From: Streptomyces exfoliatus
Lineage (GTDB): Bacteria; Actinomycetota; Actinomycetes; Streptomycetales; Streptomycetaceae
Direction of reading: 5' to 3'
Length of the DNA stretch: 64,000 nucleotides
Assembly: GCF_000725545.1 (NCBI RefSeq)
Contig: NZ_JNZP01000006.1
Location: 180,882-244,881 of the forward strand
The notes under the pieces are model-generated. The model searched no databases, was not told the origin of the DNA, and was given only the letters and a program-made list of their open reading frames with translations. Shown here in pieces: positions 53,481 through 60,109 of this stretch. Both the position numbers and the translations under genes were made by a program. Numbering within the stretch: position 1 is the stretch's first letter; each line of letters opens with the position of its first letter.

Positions 53481-53730
53481 GGACTTCTCCTTTCCCAGCG
53501 CTTCACGGGCCGCGGGGCGCGGCCCGTGAAGCGAGTACCCAGTCATGCTCGGTCCATCACAGCCGGTTCGCGAGCCGGGCTTCCGGGAAGGTCGTCGCAT
53601 GGCGGGGCCCGGGCCGGGTAGCCGGATTCTGTTCGCCTGTGTACGACGAGGAGCCGCGCCCAGCGGCGCCCGGCCGAGGACGGGAGCCTTTGATGACCCC
53701 GCTCAGCACGACTGGCGCGGAAGTCCGGCC

Positions 53731-54216
53731 GTGACCGGCCTCGACGGCTTCACCGACGTGCTCGACTACCCGGTCTACGTCGTGACGACGGCGGCGGACG
53801 GCCGGCGGGCCGGCTGTCTGGTGGGCTTCGCCTCGCAGTGCTCGATCGACCCGCCCCGCTTCATGGTGTGGCTCTCCACCGCGAACCGCACCTGCCGCGT
53901 CGCGCGCGGCGCCTCCCACCTCGCGGTCCACACCCTGCGGCGCGACCAGAAGGGAACGGCCGAGCTGTTCGGCGGACGGACCGGCGACGACATCGACAAG
54001 TTCGGCCGGGTGGACTGGTGGCAGGGCCCGGCAGGGGTGCCCGTCCTCGCCGACTGCTGCGCTTGGTTCGTGGGCCGGGTACAGGAACTCGACGAAGGCG
54101 GCGACCACGTCGGCTTCCTGCTCGCCCCCGTCGCGACGAGCGGCCCCGGCCCCGTACGGCCGCCGCTCCTCCGCCTCAGCGACGTCGTGGACGTCACCGC
54201 CGGACACCCGGCCTGA
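53731..54216 (+). CDS. Flavin reductase family protein
   Basis: A 161-residue FMN-binding flavin-reductase-like (split barrel) protein: YPVYVVTTAADGRRAGCLVGFASQCSIDPPRFMVWLS is the signature stretch. Family members reduce flavins for partner monooxygenases or bind flavin. GTG 53731 (GTG ACC GGC) has GGAAGT eight bases upstream; earlier in-frame codons give no homology. Its nearest neighbours are hemerythrin and a CMD-fold protein; no partner monooxygenase is adjacent. Confidence 0.85.
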   Translation: MTGLDGFTDVLDYPVYVVTTAADGRRAGCLVGFASQCSIDPPRFMVWLSTANRTCRVARGASHLAVHTLRRDQKGTAELFGGRTGDDIDKFGRVDWWQGPAGVPVLADCCAWFVGRVQELDEGGDHVGFLLAPVATSGPGPVRPPLLRLSDVVDVTAGHPA

Positions 54217-54225
54217 GCCCCGCGA

Positions 54226-54241
54226 GAAAACTTCTTCCGGA
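54226..54241 (+). promoter_or_regulatory. 16-bp motif shared with 58636-58651, upstream of CMD gene
   Basis: GAAAACTTCTTCCGGA, identical at 15 of 16 positions to the motif at 58636-58651. The end of the motif is 77 bases before the start codon here and 79 bases in the other case, so it probably marks the same kind of promoter or regulator site. Confidence 0.55.
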
Positions 54242-54317
54242 ATCCGGTCACACTCGCGTGCGCCCGTCCGTCAGTGCTGTGAAGACGCCGACCAGGCCGC
54301 TACGAAGGAGAACAGTC

Positions 54318-54806
54318 ATGACGAAGCCCTCGATCTCCCGGATGCCCAACCCGGGCGAGTTCGTGCCCGAGATGAACGACATCAGCGCCGCCCTCTTCCG
54401 GGCCACCGGCAACCAGTCGGTGCCGCGCACCACCATCAACCTGGTGCACCTGCGGGCCGGGCAGATCGTGCACAACACCTATCTGACCATCCTGAACACC
54501 TCCTTCCTGCGCAAGGCCGGGGAGTCCGAGGAGCGCATCACCGCCGTCTCCTCCTGGCAGGACGCCCCCTACTTCACCGACGCCGAGCGCGCCGCCCTCG
54601 CCTTGGTGGAGGCCACCCTCCAGCCCGCCCCGCACGGCCGCGAGCGCGTCTCCGACGAGCTGTACGCCGAGGTGGCGAAGCACTACGACGACAAGGCGCT
54701 GGCCACCCTCACCATCGCGATCGGCCAGATCAACTTCTTCATCGCGGTGGCCGTCATCGGCAAGCCGCAGCCGGTCACCTCGCTCGCGGACGAGCAGTGG
54801 GACTGA
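54318..54806 (+). CDS. Carboxymuconolactone decarboxylase (AhpD-fold) protein without CxxC
   Basis: A 162-residue helical protein of the CMD/AhpD fold: NLVHLRAGQIVHNTYLTILNTSFLRKAGESEERI and AVSSWQDAPYFTDAERAALALVEATL are the conserved blocks. The usual redox CxxC after ASQIN is missing (IVHNTYL), so it cannot act as a thiol peroxidase reductase like AhpD. It probably serves another role in this superfamily. GAAGGAGAA precedes ATG 54318, and the shared motif at 54226 lies upstream. Confidence 0.85.
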   Translation: MTKPSISRMPNPGEFVPEMNDISAALFRATGNQSVPRTTINLVHLRAGQIVHNTYLTILNTSFLRKAGESEERITAVSSWQDAPYFTDAERAALALVEATLQPAPHGRERVSDELYAEVAKHYDDKALATLTIAIGQINFFIAVAVIGKPQPVTSLADEQWD

Positions 54807-54874
54807 CCTGACGTCCCGGGCGGTCCGCGCGCCTCCCCGCCCACCGCGGTGCTTCGGCCGGTGGGCGCTCGCGC

Positions 54875-56101
54875 TCACGCGTCCGTACGGGCGCGCCCGT
54901 TCCGGCCCTTCAGCAGGCGCCGCCGTTCGCGGGTGTGGCGGTCCAGCTCCTCCATGAGGCGTCGGCCCCGGTGTTCGGGGTCGAGTTCGTCGAGGATGCG
55001 GTCGATCTCGGCGAGCAGGGCTCCGTAGAGCTGCCAGCGTTCGGGCTCCCGCAGGGCGAGGGCGAGCAGCAGGTCGGCGGTGCCGTCGCGGCGGGCGCGG
55101 GCCGCCCGCAGTTCGCCCGCGAGCCGGGTCTCGGCGGCCTCGGCCGCCTCGCTGCCGGGTGCCGTGACGAGCACGGCGAAGCTGACGAAGGCGTCGGCGG
55201 TGTGCTGCGCCGTCTCCTGCAGGGCGAGGGCGGTCGGGCGGGGCAGCAGTTCCTCGCCGGCCCGCGCCTTGGCCAGGTCGGTGAGGGTGCGGGTGAGGAC
55301 CCGCAGCACGACAGCGCAGATCTCCAGGGTGTCGAGTCCCGTACGCAGCACGATGCGGTGCAGCAGGCCTTCCTTGACGCGCGGGTTGAACCGCAGGCTG
55401 TCCTCGGCGGTGCGCAGCGCGCCGTCCACGTCCGCAACGTCGTTGTCGAGCCTCCGGGCCTCGTGCAGCCGTGCCGCCGCCCGTTCGACGGGCGGTGCCC
55501 CGGCGAACTCCTCCGCCACGTCGAGCAGCAGTCTGCGCATCCGCCGGGCGAGGTCCTCGATCGACTCCCCCGCCGTGTCGACCCAGACGGGCGCGGCGAG
55601 CAGCAGGTTGAAGAGGAGCCCGACGACGGCGCCGATCAGGGTCTCCAGGACGCGGGCCCACGCGGTGTAGCCGACCTGGGTGACGCCGAGCACCAGCATG
55701 GCGCTGATGGCGACCTCCGGGATGAACTCCTCCACCTTCACCAGCCGTCCCACGAGCAGGGACGCCAGGATGATCAGGGCGAGGCTCCACCAGGAGAGTC
55801 CGACGAGGACGCTGAACGCGATGGCGATGAGCACGCCGACGACGACGGAGTTGACCCGGCGGAGACTCGTGGTGAGGGTCGAGTAGAGGGTGACCTGGAC
55901 GACGAGGAGTGCGGTGAGCGGCGCGGTCAGCGGCGCCGCCTCGGGGCTGAGCCAGAGGGCGACGACGAACGAGAGGGTCGCCGCCGCGGTGGACCGTACC
56001 GTCTGTACGACGAACGGATCGCGCCGCAGTCGCGTCATGAGTTCGGCGTACCGGCCGTTCCGCCTGCTGCGCTGCGTCACCTGCCTCCTCGTTTCGTTCA
56101 C
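54875..56101 (-). CDS. FUSC/aromatic-acid-exporter family membrane protein
   Basis: A 408-residue protein with about five membrane spans in the N-terminal 190 residues (AAATLSFVVALWLSPEAAPLTAPLTALLVVQVTLY starts it) and a long cytoplasmic helical region. The pattern fits the FUSC family of inner-membrane exporters, such as those for aromatic acids. GTG 56101 is the preferred start; an inner ATG at 56038 is possible. No regulator adjoins it directly. Confidence 0.82.
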   Translation of the reverse strand: MNETRRQVTQRSRRNGRYAELMTRLRRDPFVVQTVRSTAAATLSFVVALWLSPEAAPLTAPLTALLVVQVTLYSTLTTSLRRVNSVVVGVLIAIAFSVLVGLSWWSLALIILASLLVGRLVKVEEFIPEVAISAMLVLGVTQVGYTAWARVLETLIGAVVGLLFNLLLAAPVWVDTAGESIEDLARRMRRLLLDVAEEFAGAPPVERAAARLHEARRLDNDVADVDGALRTAEDSLRFNPRVKEGLLHRIVLRTGLDTLEICAVVLRVLTRTLTDLAKARAGEELLPRPTALALQETAQHTADAFVSFAVLVTAPGSEAAEAAETRLAGELRAARARRDGTADLLLALALREPERWQLYGALLAEIDRILDELDPEHRGRRLMEELDRHTRERRRLLKGRNGRARTDA

Positions 56102-56338
56102 GGTGTCCCGCTCGGACCGAGCGTGTCACCCCGTCCCCCGCCACCGGGTCCCGGCACACCGTGCTCCGCCGACTGACCTCCGTACGGGCTTGCCCGGGTA
56201 CGCCTGCCCAGGTGTACGGGTCCCACGCCCGGCGCGGCGGACGCGGCCGGTCCGCCCGGTTCCGGGGGTGGGTGGCGTCGCGTATGTTCGGTCCGTTCGG
56301 CCCGGTCGGCGGGCCCGTCGCACCGGGGGCTGACAACG

Positions 56339-56947
56339 GTGACCGATCCGGATCCGCACGCGGTGACCGATCCGGGTCCGCAGGCGCTGGGCGAGAACGC
56401 CGTCGCGCTCGGCGCCGTACGCCTGGCCACGACGCGGGCCCCCGACGGCCGTGGCCGCCCCCGGATCAGTCCGCGGGCCGTCGAGGAGTACTGGGACGAG
56501 ACGCCGTTGCCTGCCCCCGCGACCGACCGGGAGCGCGCGCTCGTGTACGCGGTGATCTACCAGGTCCGCGACGATCATCACCGCAACACGGCGGAGCCGG
56601 GCGAGATCTGCGACCTGGTCGCCTCCGGGCTCGCACCCCTCGCGCGCCGGGCGGGCGTACCGCTGTCACCCCTCGAAACCCTCACCGCGCGTTATGCCGT
56701 GGGACCGGCCCGCCGGGCCTGGCACCACTCCCTGACTCCGCTGGACGCCCTCGACGCCTTCGCCGCCGTACGGGACGACCTGAACGCCGAGCCCGAGTGC
56801 GTCAGCGCCGCGCTCACCCTCGTACCCGTACTGCCCGAACCGTACGAACTGCCCGGCGGGCTCGACGCGGCCGTCACCGCGCTCAGGGCACGGCTCGGAT
56901 CACCGGCACGATGGCAGCCGCCACGGAGCGGACGCGGGAGAGCCTGA
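56339..56947 (+). CDS. Hypothetical protein (202 aa)
   Basis: A soluble protein of up to 202 residues with no family I recognise. The core is acidic-helical: EEYWDETPLPAPATDRERALVYAVIYQVRDDHHRNTAEPGEICDLV, later LTPLDALDAFAAVRDDLNAEPE. The GTG ACC GAT CCG start occurs twice in tandem (56339 and 56363), so the exact N-terminus is unsure. It is not obviously linked to its neighbours. Confidence 0.6.
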   Translation: MTDPDPHAVTDPGPQALGENAVALGAVRLATTRAPDGRGRPRISPRAVEEYWDETPLPAPATDRERALVYAVIYQVRDDHHRNTAEPGEICDLVASGLAPLARRAGVPLSPLETLTARYAVGPARRAWHHSLTPLDALDAFAAVRDDLNAEPECVSAALTLVPVLPEPYELPGGLDAAVTALRARLGSPARWQPPRSGRGRA

Positions 56948-56990
56948 CCGGCCGGCCGGCCTCTTTCCCCGGCGCAGTCGGCGCGGCGGG

Positions 56991-57575
56991 TCAGGGGGCG
57001 GACGTGGGGCCGGGCGGGAGGTGGACCGTCATGATCAGGTGGCAGGTCGCGTCGCCGGCGCCGCGGTAGGTGTGGGGGGCGTCGCCGTCGAAGGTGGCGG
57101 TCTGGCCCGCCGAGACCGTGTGCTCGACGCCGTCGACGACGAGGGTCATCCGGCCCGCGGTGACGTTGACGGTCTCGACGACGCCGGACTGGTGGGGGTG
57201 GCTGGGGTACTCGTCGTCGGGTTCGAGCGTCCAGCGCCAGATCTCGACCGGTGCCGGGCCCGTGGTCGTCAGCATGAGCCGGGCCTCGCTGCCCTCCGCT
57301 CCGGTCCACAGGGGCATCACGGCATCGGCGGCCACGACGCGGACGCGGCCTTCGGACGGGCCTTCCATGAGGGAGGAGACGGAGACGCCGAGGGTGTCGG
57401 CGAGACGGACGAGGGTGGCGAAGTTCGGGTTGCCCTGCGCCTTCTCCAGGCCGACCAGCGCGCCTTTGCTCACCTTGGCGCGCCGGCCGAGTTCGTCGAG
57501 GGACAGTCCGGCGCGGTGCCGGGCCGTCCTGACGTTGTGCGCGAGCGTGCGCAGCGCTTCCTCTGGGTCGGCCAT
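56991..57575 (-). CDS. XRE-cupin transcriptional regulator
   Basis: A 194-residue regulator: N-terminal XRE helix-turn-helix (LAHNVRTARHRAGLSLDELGRRAKVSKGALVGLEKAQGNPN) and C-terminal cupin (SHPHQSGVVETVNVTAGRMTLVVDG; TFDGDAPHTYRG). The architecture matches HTH-cupin proteins that repress transport genes and sense small ligands. AGGAGGGCG upstream of ATG 57575 is strong. It is divergent from an EamA transporter, with repeat-rich DNA between them. Confidence 0.92.
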   Translation of the reverse strand: MADPEEALRTLAHNVRTARHRAGLSLDELGRRAKVSKGALVGLEKAQGNPNFATLVRLADTLGVSVSSLMEGPSEGRVRVVAADAVMPLWTGAEGSEARLMLTTTGPAPVEIWRWTLEPDDEYPSHPHQSGVVETVNVTAGRMTLVVDGVEHTVSAGQTATFDGDAPHTYRGAGDATCHLIMTVHLPPGPTSAP

Positions 57576-57628
57576 CCGATCGCCCTCCTGAGTGGCCCGA
57601 GGAGCGGACCATTCCAATGCACCGCGCG

Positions 57629-57689
57629 GTCGTTCGGTTGACACATTGCGGTCGGTTCAATGTACGGTTCAGTCGTTCCGTTGACATAC
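57629..57689. promoter_or_regulatory. Operator-like repeats between the XRE-cupin and EamA genes
   Basis: Two copies of a GTCGTTCSGTTGACAYA element (57629-57646 and 57672-57689, 16 of 18 positions equal), each containing TTGACA, and between them CGGTTCA repeated at 57653 and 57665, 12 bases apart. These fit tandem binding sites and a -35 element for the divergent promoter pair. Confidence 0.6.
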
Positions 57690-57706
57690 TAAGGGATGTA
57701 CGCACC

Positions 57707-58543
57707 GTGATCGCTCTGCTCCTCGCCCTGGGCAGCTCCCTCGCCTACGGCTGCGCCGACTTCCTCGGCGGCCTCGGCGCCCGCAAGGCGCACGTGCTGC
57801 GCACCGTGATGATCGCGGCTCCGGCCTCGCTCGCGGTCGAGCTGCTGCTGTGGCCGTTCCTCGGCGCCTCGTTCAGTACCGGCGCGCTCGCCTGGGGCGC
57901 CTTGTCCGGCGTCGCGTCCGCCGCCGCGTTCGCCCTGCTCTACCGCACGCTGGCGATCGGCCCCATGAACGTGCTCTCGCCCGTCACCGCCCTCGTGTCC
58001 GCCATGCTGCCGGTCGGCGTGGGCCTGCTCCAGGGCGAACACCTGGGCACCGCGGGGCTGATCGGACTGCCGCTCGCCCTGGCGGCGGTCGTCCTGGTCA
58101 GCGCCGGCCACGGCACCGGATCGGTCCGCCCCTCGCGTACGGCGCTGCTCCTGGCGCTCGGCGCTGGCGCCGCCATCGCCCTGCAGCTGATCTTCCTGCA
58201 CCAGGCGCCGTCCGACAGCGGCGTCGCCCCGCTGATCATCGGCCGGGCCGTCTCCTCCGCCGTCACCCTGGCCGTCGCGGGGATGATGTACCGCAGGCTG
58301 GGTTCCGAGAAGCCCGCGTACGCCATGTCGGCCGCCGCGGGTGTCCTGGACTCGGTGGCCAACCTGCTGTTCCTGCTCGCCGCCCGCAGCGGCGACCTGG
58401 CCGTCGTCGCCGTGATCACCGCCCTGTACCCGGCCGGCACCGTGCTGCTCGCCCGCGCCGTCCTCGCCGAACGCGTCCACCGGGGTCAGCTCGTCGGCCT
58501 GGGCACCGCCGCCGTCGCCGTCAGCCTCCTCGCCCTCACCTGA
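57707..58543 (+). CDS. EamA/DMT-family transporter
   Basis: A 278-residue protein with ten membrane spans in two EamA repeats (GSSLAYGCADFLGGLGARKAHVLRTV opens it; LLFLLAARSGDLAVVAVITALYPAGTVLLARAVLAER is the second signature). Such exporters release amino acids or other metabolites. GTG 57707 begins directly at the first membrane segment, after AAGGGA. It is almost certainly regulated by the divergent XRE-cupin protein. Confidence 0.9.
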   Translation: MIALLLALGSSLAYGCADFLGGLGARKAHVLRTVMIAAPASLAVELLLWPFLGASFSTGALAWGALSGVASAAAFALLYRTLAIGPMNVLSPVTALVSAMLPVGVGLLQGEHLGTAGLIGLPLALAAVVLVSAGHGTGSVRPSRTALLLALGAGAAIALQLIFLHQAPSDSGVAPLIIGRAVSSAVTLAVAGMMYRRLGSEKPAYAMSAAAGVLDSVANLLFLLAARSGDLAVVAVITALYPAGTVLLARAVLAERVHRGQLVGLGTAAVAVSLLALT

Positions 58544-58544
58544 G

Positions 58545-58613
58545 GCGGCCCGTTCACGCGGACCGGAGCGGCCCGTTCACGCCGACCGGGGCGGCCCGTT
58601 CGCGCGGGTCAGG
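58545..58613 (+). repeat. Three 23-bp tandem repeats after the EamA gene
   Basis: GCGGCCCGTTCACGCGGACCGGA and two variants at 58568 and 58591, exactly 23 bases apart, starting one base after the EamA stop codon. A role in transcript ending or just local duplication is possible. Confidence 0.8.
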
Positions 58614-58635
58614 ACGGCGCCAGGAGGAGTTCGAA

Positions 58636-58651
58636 GAAAACTTCTGCCGGA
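58636..58651 (+). promoter_or_regulatory. 16-bp motif shared with 54226-54241, upstream of small gene
   Basis: GAAAACTTCTGCCGGA, 79 bases before ATG 58730, matching the motif before the CMD gene at 15 of 16 bases and nearly the same distance. Confidence 0.55.
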
Positions 58652-58729
58652 GCCGAATCCTTTCGGGACCCCGTCTCCTCTTATGTGTGTACCGGCCGAA
58701 CGGGCCGGCGGAACCAGGAGGAAACACCA

Positions 58730-58816
58730 ATGACGGTCGCCATCATCGTGATCGGGGTCCTGCTCGTGGGCGCGTGCAGCTGGCACCTCATGCGGCGCTA
58801 CAAGAGCCGAAGCTGA
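58730..58816 (+). CDS. Tiny membrane protein (28 aa)
   Basis: A 28-codon gene: a hydrophobic segment TVAIIVIGVLLVGACSWHL followed by the basic end MRRYKSRS. A strong AGGAGG (58716-58721), eight bases before the ATG, and an upstream motif shared with another gene make it likely to be real. A single-span protein with the basic C-terminus inside is expected. Function unknown; it precedes an ECF sigma gene by 42 bases. Confidence 0.6.
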   Translation: MTVAIIVIGVLLVGACSWHLMRRYKSRS

Positions 58817-58858
58817 CCAGCGCCTGCGCGCGGGGCGCCCTACAGGTATGAGTAGCAC

Positions 58859-59518
58859 ATGAACCCACGTTTCTCCTGGCCGGACGAGCGGCTCATCAAG
58901 GCAGCTCAGGACGGCGACGTCACCTCACTCACGACCGTCGTCATGGAATCGCAGCCTCATGTGCGCAAGTTCGCCATATCCCTGTGCGCCTCGCCGCAGG
59001 ACGCGGAGGACGCGGCGCAGGAGGCGCTGATCATCCTCTACCGGAAGATCGGCACCCTCCGGGCCACCGGCGCGCTCGCCTCCTGGATGTTCCGGATCGT
59101 GCGCAACGAGTGCCTCCGGCAGGTACGGCTGCTCGTCTCGCGGAGTGACGAGGCGCCGGTCGATCCTGAGGCGTCCGCCGAACCGTCCGCCGAGGAAGCG
59201 GTGTTGCACCGGCTGGAGCTGGAGCGCATCGCGGCCGCGGTCAGCGCGCTCCCCCGCGAGCAGCGGCAGGTCCTGATCATGCGGGACGTCCAGGGCCTGC
59301 CCGGCAGGACCGTCGCCCATTCGCTGGGCCTGAGCAACGCCGCGATGAAGTCGCGGCTGCACAGGGCACGTGCGGCACTGCGACAGTCCCTGGCCGCGAC
59401 CGAGCATGCGACGGACCACATGACGGATCGCGTGACTCACCATGCGCCTGATCGAGCCGCGGATCAGGCACCCGATCGAGCCATCGACCGACCAGTCGGA
59501 GGAGACCCACGACCGTGA
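58859..59518 (+). CDS. ECF-family RNA polymerase sigma factor with His/Asp-rich tail
   Basis: A 219-residue sigma factor: region 2 (DAEDAAQEALIILYRKIGTLR; SWMFRIVRNECLRQVR), region 4 (LPREQRQVLIMRDVQGLPGRTVAHSLGLSNAAMKSRLHRARAALRQ). The last 45 residues are a low-complexity run of repeated Asp-Arg/His units (HMTDRVTHHAPDRAADQAPDRA), unusual for ECF factors. No ribosome site precedes ATG 58859; TATGAG at about the right distance hints at leaderless translation. Its stop overlaps the next gene's GTG, so the two are coupled. Confidence 0.88.
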   Translation: MNPRFSWPDERLIKAAQDGDVTSLTTVVMESQPHVRKFAISLCASPQDAEDAAQEALIILYRKIGTLRATGALASWMFRIVRNECLRQVRLLVSRSDEAPVDPEASAEPSAEEAVLHRLELERIAAAVSALPREQRQVLIMRDVQGLPGRTVAHSLGLSNAAMKSRLHRARAALRQSLAATEHATDHMTDRVTHHAPDRAADQAPDRAIDRPVGGDPRP

Positions 59519-59889
59519 ATACCTTGAAGCCCCCTCAGGGCGAGCAGGACCGGACGACCGTGCAGTCGGCGGCGCCCGCGATGAACTTCGCCAGCAAGTC
59601 CGTCCCGCGCCATCTGGCGCGCGGCGCCATCGGCTTCGGGCTGATCATCGGCTCGATCGCGATGGTGCCCGTCGCCGGCCCGGCCACCCTCCTGGCGGCC
59701 CCGTTGGCCCTGGTCGCTTTCCGCGGCTGCCCCACGTGCTGGATGGTCGGCCTGGCGCAGACCATCTCGCGCGGCCGGCTGGAGCGCCAGTGCGTGGACG
59801 GCGTCTGCACGCTCACCAAGGCGCATCCGGCAGGGCACGCCCCGGCGGACGTGACCGCCGAAATCAAGACACCGGCCGCCTCTCGGTGA
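59515..59889 (+). CDS. Small cysteine-containing membrane protein coupled to ECF sigma
   Basis: A 124-residue protein starting at the GTGA overlap with the sigma stop codon. A hydrophobic region (GAIGFGLIIGSIAMVPVAGPATLLAAPLALVAF) is followed by two Cys pairs, CPTCW and CVDGVC, arranged as a possible zinc or redox site. By position it is the probable partner or anti-sigma of the ECF factor, but no known anti-sigma domain is visible. Family not identified with certainty; resembles small YgaP-like (DUF2892-type) membrane proteins only loosely. Confidence 0.75.
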   Translation: MNTLKPPQGEQDRTTVQSAAPAMNFASKSVPRHLARGAIGFGLIIGSIAMVPVAGPATLLAAPLALVAFRGCPTCWMVGLAQTISRGRLERQCVDGVCTLTKAHPAGHAPADVTAEIKTPAASR

Positions 59890-60005
59890 CCCTTACCACG
59901 GCCCGTCCCGTTTCGTCGTAGTTAACGAAACGTTTGCCGGGGGACGCCAATCCCCCCGACCCCGGCATATTGATTTACATTCCAACTACATGCCGTGGCC
60001 ATTGG

Positions 60006-60067
60006 TTTACGGAGCGCCGACTCGGTGCTAGGGTCCCAAACGAATCTGGCTGGGCCGCCGAGTCGGC
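60006..60067 (+). promoter_or_regulatory. Promoter and 10-bp inverted repeat upstream of the PKS gene
   Basis: A possible -35 TTTACG (60006-60011) and -10 TAGGGT (60029-60034) at 17-base spacing lie inside a perfect inverted repeat, GCCGACTCGG (60016-60025) and CCGAGTCGGC (60058-60067). The left arm sits between -35 and -10, the right arm in the leader, which fits a repressor site or an mRNA stem. Confidence 0.5.
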
Positions 60068-60109
60068 AACGCCGTTGATTGTGTGCTTCACGGGGGGAGC
60101 AAGCAAACC

